NCBI GenBank assembly: GCA_026260175.1
Contig: JAKCWW010000601.1
Span: forward strand, 41,666-70,276
Length of the DNA: 28,611 nucleotides
Source of the DNA: Reticulitermes lucifugus
Taxonomy: Eukaryota > Arthropoda > Insecta > Blattodea > Rhinotermitidae
Direction of reading: 5' to 3'
Shown here in pieces: positions 1 to 10,887 of the stretch. Below the pieces are notes generated by a model that saw only the letters and a list, made by a program, of their open reading frames with translations, ran no database searches and was not told where the DNA came from. The stretch's first letter is position 1. Each line of letters begins with the position of its first letter. The position numbers were made by a program, and so were the translations under genes.

Positions 1-125
1 GAGCTGGTCCCTCGTCCAGAGGAGTCCTACCGAGTGTGGTGTGTCTAAAGTGTGTGATCATGAGACCTCGAAATGAGGAGGCTTAGGCACCCGAAAAGGG
101 GCTGTTGAGCCATAGGAAAAAATTA
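1..125 (+). mobile_element. SINE, 3' part (5' end outside window)
   Basis: The segment matches, with roughly two thirds identity by eye, the 3' half of the more complete SINE at 25342-25597. Shared blocks are AGAGGAGTCCTACCG, GTGTCTAA followed by a GTG run, a GAGG..CTAGG/TTAGG block, GGGCTGTTG, and a terminal A-rich tail (AGGAAAAAATT). No tRNA-like head is visible because the window begins inside the element. SINEs are non-coding Pol III retroposons moved by a partner LINE. A short perfect hairpin (arms 132-138 and 146-152) lies just outside the tail and looks incidental. Confidence 0.7.
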
Positions 126-1311
126 TACAAGTCACCACCTTTTAAGTGGTGATTCTAATATCCTTGTATCTTGCGTCAAACCCGTTATCTCGTCAAAAAT
201 CATGGTCCTGCTTATTAAAGACAAAACTTCTTTCCGTGTAAGTAGTGCGTTTTTACAGTTAAGTGCATTGTGGTAGCAAGTATAGTGGAAGCTGTTTTCA
301 CTGACGTCACTGAGCCGTACGTGAAGTCCCGTCAGTTGTCCGCGTGCCGCAAGTGATAAACTGTTTTACAGCGCTAATTTGTATCCAGATCCTTTGATTC
401 TGTAGAAATGTATAATACGTGCACACTATTTCTTTTTGCAGACTTTTGCTTAAAAGGCAAGCTGTTAGTATTTACTCGGGAAATATCGACTTTTTGGTGC
501 CATGCTTTTGTGCATGTGTTTTCTGAGTGCAAGTTTGACACATAAACTTTTATCCAAAATGGTTTGTCTCGTGTCTCGGCTCTCTTAATCTGTTTATCGA
601 CAAATCAGTCGATCATTCACTCTTTGTGTTGTAAGTCCAGTTACATTCGAGAGGAATACTATGCGACATAAGTTGTTTAATATGCTTACACTGGGGCCAG
701 TGTAATGTTATAAAACAGCTGACAGCTAGCATAACTTTGTAGACTTTCGCCACTATTTTCATGGTGTCAGTCTGACACTATCACATGAGAGTGTTGGATT
801 CTTGTCAAAAGTTAAGTATCTCATTTAAAGCCTAGAGACGCCCAAGTTTCTTTAAGCGTGACGTTTGTGACTTCTTTTCGGAAGGTGTGCCGTTGGAATC
901 TCGGTTGATACGCTGACTATCCTGACTGAGGTGTTTGTGATTCTTCTCTGTACTGCCAAGAAAATACCAGAAGAGTACTTCAAATTAGACCACGACCACT
1001 TAATTCCACATCATATGAAATTCGGTATTTACTGTCGTCTAAACATTCGACGGTCTATGGGCTCAGTTACTGACAGCGTCTTTAAATAAGGCCACAAGTG
1101 CACAAATAAATTTTAAAACTTGGGAGAATGTGGATTTAGGTTTCTTAGAGCAGTCTATGTCGTCGTTTGCCAGTTTAGGAATGCTGGCAACCACTTGTGT
1201 GTGTCTTCACGTTAAGGAGTTGTCTTTGTCTGAAAGCGGTATTAACACATGCGTCTGCGTTCCTTGAAACTTTTCACTAAGGGTGGAGAAACCAGACATA
1301 CCTTTTTCTAA
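126..1311. other. No gene or repeat recognised
   Basis: AT-rich sequence dense in stops. I see no exon-like open frame, tRNA or repeat match, apart from the small hairpin at 132-152. Confidence 0.6.
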
Positions 1312-1340
1312 CATATGTGTGTGCGTGTGCGCGTGTGTAT
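1312..1340. repeat. TG/CG simple repeat
   Basis: Alternating purine-pyrimidine tract of TG with CG interruptions (TGTGTGTGCGTGTGCGCGTG). It gives rise to the His-Thr run in the minus-strand frame, which is why that frame is not called a gene. Confidence 0.85.
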
Positions 1341-2719
1341 TTCCTTCGTAGTCGTAAATACCCAAAGACGTCATTAAATTTTCCACGTTTTCTGCCAGCA
1401 TATAAGTTAGCCGCAGCTGTGAAAGCGATATGAAAATATTGCGGTAAAGCTTTAGGCTGTAATTCAATTTTTATCCAAAATTGTTTTATTGCGTGAGGGA
1501 ATTTTATGTCTTAATGTTTCAGTGTTATTTTTCAGTAACATTTTAGCTACTGTATATTGTGATGCTGACAAGGAAAGTTGCCATACTCCAGAAGAACATG
1601 TACTTCGGGCTGCGTGACAAAAATCCCAGCAAGGTTGTTTTTTCTCTGAGTCTATTTAAAGACAGTTTGTCAAGTGCACAGGTCGAGTGGTTGGGTGCTT
1701 GAGAGAGGTGAATTTTGAAGGCAGTGAACGTAGCGCGCTTCAAGACACTATCGCAGCATTTCAATGGACAGACGAAAGAGGCCGCCCGGTCGGAACTTGA
1801 ACACATTGCAGTCAGCTACCGATTATTTAACTACGTAACTTAACTGCTCTTCACTGACTGCCACTTTACTTCTGTGTACTTTTACGACTCATTTAATTCT
1901 AATCACTGAATCTTTAAGGGCCGTGACTGTGCATATTTGCACTTTTCTTAGGGAATTTGGAAGCTTTTGCGACTAGCACAAAGAGTGTACAGCTTAAGAC
2001 AGAACCCGCTAGTAGGTGCATTGCTTGCATGGTGACCGATTTTGCCGCCTGCTGTGCGGTACTAAGTCCCGCGAGTCCCATGGTAATGCGGGACTGCGCG
2101 TCGTATTGCGGACGACATATCTATAGACACGTTGCCAGCCTTTTATGATTTCTGAACAGTATGAAAATGCTGGCATCAAAATATTCAGCTGTGTACCATG
2201 TATACTTACAAGTCTGATGAAGTAAATAGGTCAATTTAAAGTAACATTAAGAAGACTTAAAAAATACACACTCCTTTCACTCTGTTGATGACTTTATAAT
2301 ATTTAACAAGATAGGCATTGTAGGTATAAATGTAATATTGAGGCGCGTTCGCGTAACCATTGTTGCCTTGGAAAAGAATAATTATTAAATATTATGAGCG
2401 TGTGTCTGTGGCTTTAGTTATCCAGCATGCAAAGCGCATGCGCGGTCTTAAATTGTCATCTGTGGCCTGTGTGCCTCTACCATATTTTTCCACATTATCT
2501 CATAAAGGGCACGATATTCTGCAACACGTTATTGAAGATAAAATGTGTGTTTTGATTTTCTGTACAACTTTTTCTCAAAAAGTTTTCACTCTAAGAAGAA
2601 TTCAGCAAGGTACTATCATAAATGTACATAGTTATTCATGTAAATTACCCATTACTCTTGTCAGACTTAAATAAAACTTGGATTTTCTCGGCAGATGTTT
2701 GAAAAATCCTAAAATATCA
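1341..2719. other. No gene or repeat recognised
   Basis: Only short chance open frames (under about 105 codons) without recognisable domains. The 1543-1806 minus frame has no motif I recognise and no flanking splice context that I can support. Confidence 0.55.
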
Positions 2720-2800
2720 AATTTCATGAAAATCCGCTTAGTTGAAGTCGAGTTGTTCCATGCCGACAGACGGACAGACATGACGAAGCTAATAGTCGTT
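2720..2800 (+). repeat. Dispersed GAAAATC...ACAGACGGACAGACATGAC motif, copy 1
   Basis: AATTTCATGAAAATC at 2720-2734 is followed after exactly 31 bases by ACAGACGGACAGACATGAC at 2766-2784. The same two blocks with the same 31-base spacing occur in reverse complement at 14491-14556. The pattern (aatttcatgaaaatcgg, then a CAGACAGACAG-type block) is familiar from many arthropod genomes as a dispersed repeat of uncertain origin. No coding role is visible. Confidence 0.6.
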
Positions 2801-3003
2801 TTTCGAGATTTTGCGAACGCACCTAAAATATCTCGTCTTGTTGTATATGTAACGAATTTATTGTACTATTTGGATACTCTATGTAAAACGCTTAAAACAG
2901 TCTTTCGTAAGCCTGTTAGGTCTGAATGCTTTGTATTTTTTTTTTGCTTATTTTTCATACTGTTGTACTTTGACTAAATATTGGATTTATGGACTGTTAA
3001 ATT

Positions 3004-3066
3004 TAATGTACCTACGTGCGTATATATGTACGTATGAATATATGTATGCGTGCATGCATGTATGAA
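3004..3066. repeat. Degenerate TATG/TGCG simple repeat
   Basis: A run of TACGTGCG, TATATATG, TACGTATG, TATGCGTGCATGCATG units. It produces the His/Tyr/Thr-rich minus-strand frame nearby, so that frame is discounted. Confidence 0.75.
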
Positions 3067-3589
3067 TAGAATACAGAAGGACGGGCACCGCAGTGATCCA
3101 TGCAATCCGACCGTTATTGGTCTTTTGTGCAGAATGCATGTACTCGTATGAAAATCCTTAGCCATGTAACAACCAAGCAGGAAAGGTAGGTGTTGTGAAG
3201 AGAGGTCGAAATTGCAATTCCAGAGTCTAGCTTAAGCCCTGATCGAAGTTAATTAACATTGTTAAATTACATCGTTGAAATTCATTAAGGATTTTGAAAG
3301 AACTGTTTTTGCTGAAAGTTCTGCGCCGGCATTTGTTTAGTTCTGCGGAACGAAGTTAATTCGCAACATTGTTCTGCATTCTACACAAAATATAGCAGAT
3401 GAACCCTGGAGAAATTTGCGAAAGTGCGTTATATTTGTCTGTAGGCTACTGATTTGTAGTTTATCTACAGAAGCTCTTAGTAACTCAGACCATACAGCGT
3501 TGAATGATTGGATGATAACGATTAATGAATTGCGAGGCTGTAGAAGGAAGCGGTCAAGCTCTAACTTGAAATATTATCTCGGAATTTGC
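3067..3589. other. No gene or repeat recognised
   Basis: Unique-looking sequence with frequent stops in all frames. No element similarity was seen. Confidence 0.5.
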
Positions 3590-3780
3590 CTGGAAAAATT
3601 AGGACTGTCACTTTAATGGTCCCATTTTTATCTCTGCAGTCCTGCGGTTTCCACAGTCCCAATGACCCAGCCCTGATCCAATCTGAACTTACATTCACAT
3701 CTTCTGTTCCTACTCGTGCGTTATTACTATGTCCTGATGATGGAGGCAGCAGGTTCCTCTCCGCCAGTACCACACCATAA
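3590..3780 (+). repeat. Probable fragment of dispersed repeat related to the 19.2-kb copy
   Basis: GAGGCAGCAGGTTCCTCT at about 3739-3757 is also present, in reverse complement, at about 19244-19261. In both places it is followed by a CC-TACCA-ACAC-type stretch that resembles the terminal motif of the fold-back family at 13513-13673. Upstream of the shared 18-mer no alignment was established, so the left limit is approximate. The 64-codon open frame here is better explained by the repeat than by a gene. Confidence 0.35.
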
Positions 3781-4496
3781 GAATCTATTTTAATTTCAAC
3801 GTTAATATAGTTTTATTGCATGTACTCATGAAGCCTAGTTGCAAAGAAATCGACTAGGGCCATATGGAGCGCGTGTTTTGTGTAGGAGAGACAGTAAGTA
3901 GTTCGGTGGACTTGATCCTTCTAGCGCCGAAGAGACGCGATGGAAGTCGGCGGTAACGCAAGACACGTTCTGTCTCTTGTAAATGACCCGGAACAAGGGG
4001 CTGGGGAGGAGGGGAGAAGAATGGCTGATCTGATTTGATGCTTATCTCTTTCCAGGATTCCTTCGTATCTGATAACAACAGTGAGCTAAGTAGTGTTCGA
4101 AATATCCATGTGGCCTTAAAACAGAATACAGATGTCCTGTGTAAATGAATCATACGTAAATCTACTTAAACTAGACAGACTGGCCTAAGTTGGTAAAGTG
4201 AAACATATAGCCTGGAGAAATAAACAACTGAAGGTCGATTTTAGGCTACTTCATGTCCGTTGTTTCCTCGTTAAAGTTTTGAACCAGTTATATGAGCAGT
4301 ATGCCATTGGAGGATATCCATACGCCGTACTTCTCATTTTCCTACAGTCGATAATAACAACATGGCGGCCTCGCGACCTTGTGAAGCGGAATCGACACAT
4401 GTGGCAAGCATTTTACGCTCCATACATGAGGTATTAAAATTGTGTAACATAGTATACTTCTGTGAAATGTTAAATAAATAGATTGTGTCCCAACGA
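3781..4496. other. No gene or repeat recognised
   Basis: Short overlapping open frames on both strands (for example 3854-4153 minus, 4198-4437 plus) carry no recognisable motif, and nothing else stands out. Confidence 0.5.
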
Positions 4497-4545
4497 TACA
4501 CACATATGTGTGTGTTTGTGTATGTGTGCGTGCGTGTGTGTGTAT
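4497..4545. repeat. CA/TG simple repeat
   Basis: A short CA run followed by TG repeats with TTTG and CG interruptions. The centre, ACACACATATGTGTGTGT, is a perfect 18-base palindrome because the alternation flips phase. Confidence 0.9.
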
Positions 4546-5465
4546 TAGCTACCGGTTTGATAACTAATGATGTATTGGAGAAATCTGGTGCGAAGCTACG
4601 TTAAAAAAACCTACACATTTTATGTGACCCCGTGATTGAGATTAGCGCTTCTCTCTTACCCGACTCTGTAGGTGCTTCCATACTTACTCAACTGAGGAAG
4701 GGAACTGATCTTGTTCGCGAAGTATTGTTTTCGTTTTTTGGGTACGAGGAAAATAACTAAGTGCAGAAACCTAGGAATCAGAAGTGCCATAAGTTGTTCA
4801 CAGAAATGGAGTGAAACAACAAAAATAGGCCTAATACAGATACGAGTAAACACTAATATGAAGAATTGGAAATCTATGCAACCTGAAAGTAGCCTCTGAT
4901 CCCTGCTCGGAACTGCTTGTTAAGATTATACGTTTTAAAAACATCAATTTTTGTACATTTTAACGCATGACGATTTGACGTAATTTATTATTTTTTTTCG
5001 CCTCTGAATGTAATGAAATATCTTTCATATTGCTGTAGCACTTCTCATCAGACCATCAATCATGTACCCTTTTAGAATCCATCTTGTGACAGCAGTGCAG
5101 TAAACGGTATTTGCACTGTTGCTTAACAAGAAACAGCAATTTCTCATCCTGTACAATGTAGACATATATTCCTGTTTGTTTTGCTCGTTTCACCGACACT
5201 GGTGAATCCTGTAAGTTATATCCTTAAGAATACAAGCTTCAGAAGAATATTTTATACATTCGAACGAGCAATAAGTCACCATCACCAGTTCAAATCGGCA
5301 TATTATACACAGTAGTGCTATCGGAAATATTTCTTTGCAACGCTGTTTCAAGATTTTTGAGGAAGAGGGAACTACTTGTATTGTTGGACTCCTTACATGA
5401 ATGAATTACGTGGAACTGGACAGTGCCGAGGAGGATATTTGGACCTTATAAATAAATAACGGGAG
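4546..5465. other. No gene or repeat recognised
   Basis: AT-rich with a short T run at 4990-4997. No open frame or repeat could be identified. Confidence 0.5.
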
Positions 5466-5735
5466 GGCCGAGAAGGATGCATAGTGGGAAATTTCATTAT
5501 CAAAACTCTTTACCAAATATTAATACAGCTATCAACGTGGGGCATGTATCGTGTAGGGGGAAGGTGGAAAATGCCTACTAAATGTTTTCTGAGAAAGCCT
5601 GAAGGGTACAGAACACTTGGGAGACACAGGGACGTAATATTGAAATCGATCTTAATGAATTGCCTTTGAGGATATAGACTGAAATGAACCGGTTAGCTTT
5701 TGGACCCAATGGAGCGCTAACTGCAACACAGTAAT
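5466..5735 (+). pseudogene. Non-LTR retrotransposon C-terminal tail, broken copy A
   Basis: Pieces of a familiar LINE protein tail lie in order but in different frames. A PRRM start (about 5467-5478) corresponds to the SRRMRW box. LRKPEGYRTLGR (about 5590-5625) corresponds to the GKPEGKRPLGRPRRR box. NIEIDLNEL, one frame over (about 5636-5662), corresponds to the NIKMDL box. The following bases (AGACTGAAATGAACCGG, then GGACCCAATGGAGCGC) align with the usual 3' continuation. This tail follows the reverse transcriptase domain in the family; the RT itself is absent. Frameshifts and divergence show it is dead. A second copy lies at 23185-23458. The clade cannot be assigned from this fragment. Confidence 0.7.
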
Positions 5736-6680
5736 ACACATTCTTGTCCGATACACCATCGGAAAATTTTGGACTGGCCGAGCGACTCTCAGATTCTCAA
5801 GAAGGATTATGGATGCTGCATAGACTTACGAGTAGTTACGTATACCACTTTAAATGCGGTGCGCAGGATATACATTTCACTAAAAAGAGAATAATACACG
5901 GATTTTGGGTCCGGGTAACCACATTTTGGGCAAATTTAGTTCTGGAGGAGGCAAATACGGAATAAATGAAGAAACGGTCCCATCTAATTCAACACTGAAG
6001 TGCTGCGTCTGGTTCGGATTTCATTCAGGAGTTTCTCGCTTCCCGTTCACTGTGATTAACGAAACCGCGTGTTCGATAATCGCAAAGCGTGTCACTTCCA
6101 CACTGGCTCGAGGTAAATTCTGTGACTCGACTATCGCTTTAGATCTGACAGGCTACTTTGACGGAACAGCTAGATCCTGCCTTTGATCCCATAATATGTT
6201 ACCTGGAGCTTCATGCAGCACCGCTACCAGCGGATGATATGAAAGCAATATTGAATTTTATGAATGAAGACAATGTCGTAGCTATTTTGCTCTGTAATTA
6301 AACAGGGTACAAGATCCACATTTTTATAATTTGAAGCTTTTGTTAAAGCTTTATGAGCGAACTTTTTATAAAAGATATAGACTTATTAAGTAGGCCTACT
6401 CTAAGTATTAACATGTAAGTGGATATCTACAGAGTATTGGATCATAATATCGGCTGATCACCACAGTACCACTGAGATAATGCAGTAGTATTCTGTGTAT
6501 AAACCGTTTGAAGACTGTCGTTCAGCGAACGTATGTGTAAATATTCAGTTCCTACTCCACAAAGAACACAACCTGTCGACATTAGAAATGCCAGTCGGTT
6601 AAGGTTGTTGGGGAAACAATCTCTCTTCATTGTGAGGACCGTACGAAAATCAAACACACCGTATCACAAAATGCAGAGTC
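5736..6680. other. No gene or repeat recognised
   Basis: Two overlapping plus-strand open frames (5744-5965, 5905-6186) carry no motif I recognise. No splice or promoter context can be supported. Confidence 0.5.
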
Positions 6681-6965
6681 TATGAATGTTACAGCAAATG
6701 GTGCATATTATAGTTACCATGGAGCAAAGTTTATGAATCTTACAGAAAGTGGTACATGTAGTTACCATGAAGCACAATTTATGAATGTTACAGCAAATGG
6801 TCTATATAATTAACATGGAGCAGATTTTATGTATTTTACAGCAGGTGGTAAAAATACGTACAATGCAACAACATTTACGAAAGTTACAGCATGTGTTACA
6901 TCTAATTGCTATGGAGCAGAGTTCATGAATTTTACAGCAGGTGGTACATATAGTTAACGGTGGAG
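6681..6965. repeat. Decayed 48-base tandem array, six copies
   Basis: Six copies begin at about 6681, 6732, 6780, 6828, 6876 and 6924, so the spacing is 51 once and 48 four times. The approximate unit opens TATGAATGTTACAGCAAATG and closes TTACCATGGAGCA. Copies differ at many positions, so the array is old. Because 48 and 51 are multiples of three, each reading frame keeps its phase. The minus strand reads as a Cys-rich 16-residue repeat (TTCCKIHKICSM type) broken by one TAG. The plus strand reads as MNVTANG-type repeats broken by two TAA. Neither is called a gene. Confidence 0.85.
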
Positions 6966-7526
6966 GGGACTCCTTTATGGCAACCTGATAGTCCCTCAAC
7001 TTCTCAAGAAATTTCTAGCCATTCGTGAAAACCTGAAGTTTATTACTGATGACATGTTCACAAAAATGCCCGCAGGGCTCTATCCTGAGACATCTGAATT
7101 CATTCCTTACACATATTATTTGAGACCTGCTTTAATATCACGTTTCAATTTGCGCTTAGGTCGCTCTTTATTTTATAGCTAAAATGATATGCATTTTTAA
7201 ACTCGTGGCATGTGGCATGTCCTGTACATCTCATTCACCTGTATGTTATTACACTGGTTCAGAGTGCAAATTGTGAACCGAAGGCGTTCGACAAGTGGCA
7301 CAAGTACTTACTGTTGCAGTGAGAAACAAATATAGGCCTAATGAAAACATCAAATTGTGTCATATCTGCAATTCAGTCCGTAGTGATTTGATCGGAAGGG
7401 GGTACAGCCAGACACGGTTACAATGTCCTCTCAACCGCAAGGTGGAGTGCATGTCCGCGAAGACTACTCGGACAATTGCGTTCCTACGGAACCTAATTTC
7501 TACAACCAAGGTACTTACATCTTACC
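6966..7526. other. No gene recognised
   Basis: Sequence between the tandem array and the Cys-rich frame. The 7295-7663 plus-strand frame has a hydrophobic C-terminal half but no identifiable domain. Confidence 0.45.
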
Positions 7527-7928
7527 TCATTTATGCTGATAGGTATTGGTTACTGGCTGTGCTTCTTCTGCATTGTGTAGTATTATTTTCCTTGCGAGAA
7601 TGTATATTGTCATCAAAAGACAATTTGGTAGTGGCACTGAAATCAGTGCATTTTTTGCCCTAGAACACACAACAGTTTGAAGTTTATTTTTGGTTATTAG
7701 TCCCTCTGTTAGTTTGAAGATTTGAATACAGAAATTACACTTGCTGTGGAAAGTATCACAAAATAAACACTGACTGCAGTTACAGAAAAACCCAAAATAA
7801 TTTCCTGCAAATGATGCTGGATGTACAAAGATCGCATATTGGACATTTTTACATGAACAAAATGGCCCAGTTATGTAACATCCGAGGCATTGCACTGAGT
7901 GCAGTTTATCGATAAATATAATAGACAT
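7527..7928 (-). other. Longest open frame in the window (133 codons), Cys-rich, unidentified
   Basis: The frame starts with ATG at 7926-7928 and runs to 7527. Cysteines cluster in the first 70 residues: QCLGC, FCSCK, and then FFCNCSQCLFC followed by SKCNFC, which gives C-x-C-x2-C-x2-C spacing. This looks superficially like a zinc-binding segment. Residues about 75-133 have no recognisable feature. I do not recognise the protein. Arguments against a gene are its isolation, AT-rich composition, an overlapping plus-strand frame of similar length, and no support for exons on either side. It may be chance or the remnant of a mobile-element protein. Confidence 0.12.
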
Positions 7929-8627
7929 TTAAATAGACCGCGCTCTGCTCGCTGTGTTTTATGATCCATTTATTTCTTCAGCAGCGGGTCTGCCATATCT
8001 GAACAAGAAACCGAAACCTTAAAATCCATCGATTATAAATAAGCGCACTTTCACGTGTATTTTAATAAGGAAAAAGAAACAAAATTCACTTAACCTAGGT
8101 GGAAGTTTTTGAAAGTGTTATGATGTGTATCCATTAAATATGCTGAAGGGTGTTGACGTTACACATATATTCCATTACAGGGAAATATGCCAATATAAAG
8201 TGAAATGCCAGGAACATTTAGTAAAAGTGAAAAGAGAAGATTGGAAAAAAAATATTTACACTGAAAGAAGAAATGATCTTTCGTGTGGAGCCGTAAGACT
8301 TTAGTAAACTCTTGTTTATAAGAAAGGAAGAGTGAGATGCAGAACCAAGTAAGGTTGGTTAAGACCGTAACGCTTCTGACTTGTGTCTGGAAGGTGCCTG
8401 GTTTGAATATTTACTGTCATATTGTCTTTAACGTTGAATTTAAATAGGCCTTCTTTTCGGCCTCGGAACTTTTGAATTTTCAGGTTTAGACTTTTGTGTT
8501 GGATTTTGGATCGAACTGGAAGACTCAGTCTTGTAATGCAGCATTCCTTGTGGCTTCTGTATGTAGTATACCAATTGTACATTCACCTACTTAAGCCCTA
8601 TATCAAAATTATCATACACCTACGACA
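7929..8627. other. No gene or repeat recognised
   Basis: AT-rich, stop-dense sequence without an identified element. Confidence 0.5.
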
Positions 8628-8660
8628 GACCCGCTTCAGGTTTCATGAAACCATCATCAG
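8628..8660 (-). other. CTGATGATGG-hairpin motif (hammerhead-like pattern)
   Basis: Read on the minus strand, CTGATGATGGTTTCATGAAA and the following CCTGAAGC form a perfect stem (GGTTTCATGAAACC) between CTGATGA and GAAG. The layout resembles the CUGANGA-stem II-GAAA core of hammerhead ribozymes. However, an extra T sits between CTGATGA and the stem, and GAAG replaces GAAA, so activity is unlikely. Similar motifs occur at 13273-13298 (minus) and 13794-13819 (plus). Such motifs are often repeat-derived. Confidence 0.3.
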
Positions 8661-9840
8661 AGTCATCGTACAATATTTTACGTGAATTACACGCCAAAAT
8701 TATCCATTTATTATTTAATATTCAAAGGATGTGCTTAGATAATAACAATTTAATTATTTCTATACTTTTATCACATTTAGTAATGATGCCTGAGTAAGGT
8801 TGGCAGGTAATTCATATGAACTATTTTACGACGGCACTGATAACGTTTTCATGGAAACTGAAACGCGACTGTCGCAGGTGTGTGACAGCTGTGATAAGGG
8901 GCTTGTATTGGTGAGTTTCTATTTGTGGACCACAGGGAAGACTCAAGTTTTGTCACCCGCCAGTTTTCTTTTTTCAAAATTTTTGTTTTCTCCAATCTTA
9001 GAAAGTCTGAGAAAATTTATTTTCTCGTAACGTATTCTCGTATCGACAGTCACGTAATACAGGCCAATCTGTGGCCCAAAACTGTTGATTTGTGTAGTCA
9101 TGTGATCTATCTTGCGCGAGCACATAAATGATACCAGTTGGTAAGCTTGATCGTCCGTCGTGTTGTTTACTCGTACTTCTCACACCTCGTATAACTAGCC
9201 GTTGTATTTATGTTCGTTCGAAGATTTCCGCCGGTGATATCGTGAGTAGTTATGTGGTATGGAACCGATGTTAAACCTTTATAATGGAAACAGTAAAGAT
9301 CAGCTACCATGGTCTGTGCAAATTCATGAAAGTTGGGCGGTTGGGGGAAGATTGTAAAATATCTGAACACCCGTCCCCGTCGTTCATACAGATCGGGGGC
9401 TCCTCAAGTCAATGTATGTATAGTGGAGTTGTTATAAATGGCCCGGAACAATAGGTTAACAGGGGACGAAGGGTGGATGATTGTACATAGCTGCTTCGGC
9501 TGCTATGACGACGATTATACATATCATGTTCGGGGAGGGAGATATTGTAAGGGACACGGTGGTAGTCGGGGGATGGGTAAGATTAAGAGCTGGAGAGGAC
9601 GGGGAGTGAAAGGTCATGTTAAATAATTTCACGAAATGTTCTGTTTCTATTCACTGTGTTTGATTGCGGCATATTTTTCAAACAATATTCCTGTAGTTTG
9701 GCGCATTATCATAAAAATATATTCAGAAATGTGAAAGGCGATACGGAAGTAATGCCTTCTATTTTTTCTTAGAGACTACTATAGTTACAATTATACTCAA
9801 AGTTACATATATCCTAGGTACTTCCTTCATAAAGTTGAGA
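8661..9840. other. No gene or repeat recognised
   Basis: Several overlapping short frames on both strands at 8800-9370 and a Gly/Arg-rich 62-codon frame at 9438-9626 arise from local composition. None shows a domain. Confidence 0.5.
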
Positions 9841-10325
9841 CTATTTTCCCGCAAAGTCTCCTCCAATATCAACACAGTTTTTCCACCTTTGCGTGAGACG
9901 CTCTATGCCGGTCGCGTAAAACTCTTTGCTGAGGCGTCGGAGCTCTTTACGCACGCTGTGTTGCAGATCGTCGTCGTCGTCAAGACGGCGTCCTCGGTGT
10001 ATCCTTGACAGGCCAAAAGAATGGAAGCCGGAGGGTGATAAATCGGGTGTGTGGGGAGGATGAGGGAGAACAGCCCACTCCACTGTTGCAGTTGCCTCCC
10101 TTGTGCGGTCTGGAGTTGTCCTGCCGGAGGAAGATTTGAGTATTCTTCCTGCTTGGCCGAAGCCTTCTATTCATTTTTTTAACCTCTTTACTATTTGTAC
10201 ATATTGCTGTGAATTGATTGTTGCACCTCTCTTCAAGAATTCCACTAACAAGATTCCTTCACTGTCCCAAGAAACTCTAGCCTTGACTTTACTCTCAGAA
10301 CTCTGCACCTGGAATTTGTTCCCCG
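9841..10325 (-). pseudogene. mariner-family transposase, 3' half, inactivated
   Basis: Read from 10325 to 9841, three collinear pieces of a mariner (DD34D) transposase appear. A KFQVQSSESKVKARVSWD segment continues through LLVEFLKRGATINSQQY and ends in a stop. One frame over, IFLRQDNSRPH carries the second catalytic Asp. After another shift, VEWAVLPHPPHTPDLSPSG is followed by the conserved end (EFYATGIERLTQRWKNCVD, then GGDFAGK and a stop at 9841-9843). The third catalytic Asp, normally in APSD, is Gly (GGC). The spacing between those two codons is 91 bases instead of 105, implying a net loss of 14 bases just after NSRPH. The region with the first Asp (TGDE) is missing. Neither terminal repeat was found. 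It is a dead 5'-truncated copy. Confidence 0.9.
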
Positions 10326-10350
10326 CAACGTGCCACGAAGGTGAAAGACA

Positions 10351-10563
10351 TTACGTTCCTCGTCTCATAATATTCGACGAGATATGAGTGTGGTCAAGGA
10401 TGTGGTCAAGGAGTTCCTCACAGGATGTACAAACTGGTAGAGGCTCACCACAATGCAATATCCGTGTGTCAAGCAAGTGTGGCCGATCGGAAACCGTGCG
10501 GTCATGACCGCCTTCCTCTAGATGGATCTGGGGGAGGACCGCCATACCTGACGATACTTTCAC
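10351..10563 (-). pseudogene. Possible LINE RNase H / zinc-knuckle remnant
   Basis: The minus frame contains DTRILHCGEPLPVCTSCEEL, then LLDHILDHTHISSNIMRR. This resembles the end of Jockey/R1-type non-LTR ORF2, where an LTH-GE-P-C-x2-C segment is followed by LTV-HIL-(C)-P-Y and R-R. The second half of the zinc knuckle is eroded: the expected Cys after HIL is not present. Upstream residues do not align convincingly. It directly abuts the truncated mariner copy, which could explain why both are incomplete. The assignment rests on a short motif. Confidence 0.33.
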
Positions 10564-10887
10564 AAGTCAAAAATGTTTGCCCTTTGCAGACATCGCTTCT
10601 TAATGCCAGGGAAATAAAACAGCGCCAAAAAGAACAAGACAAACGCCGTTTGTTAAGAGTTCTCTCACATGCGATTTTCTTGGAAGCTGCATTGGCAGCC
10701 TGGCTGCTGAGCAGGCCTGAATGGCTATGAACCTAGCCACACAGAACCTGTCCCTGCTTGACTGAGGCAGGACATTCGGCACTAAATATTGGCAACAAAC
10801 GGATGGTCTGGTGTTTGACCATGCAGACTGCAATCGCTTCGGAGTTCGTAAACAGGTGACGTTGCCAAGCTTATCGTTGAATAAATG
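10564..10887. other. No gene recognised
   Basis: Open frames on both strands (10425-10730 plus, 10600-10833 minus) show no domain. Position next to dead elements suggests repeat-derived sequence, but no family was identified. Confidence 0.4.

Noticed and set aside
1207..1467. An 86-codon minus frame with a His-Thr run
   Set aside because: The run is the translation of a TG/CG simple repeat.
3561..3780. Overlapping 64- and 70-codon frames on both strands
   Set aside because: They share a block with the dispersed repeat at 19.2 kb, and both strands are open at once, as expected by chance in a repeat.
9438..9626. A Gly/Arg-rich small protein
   Set aside because: Composition follows a local G-rich tract; there is no motif, homologue or gene context.
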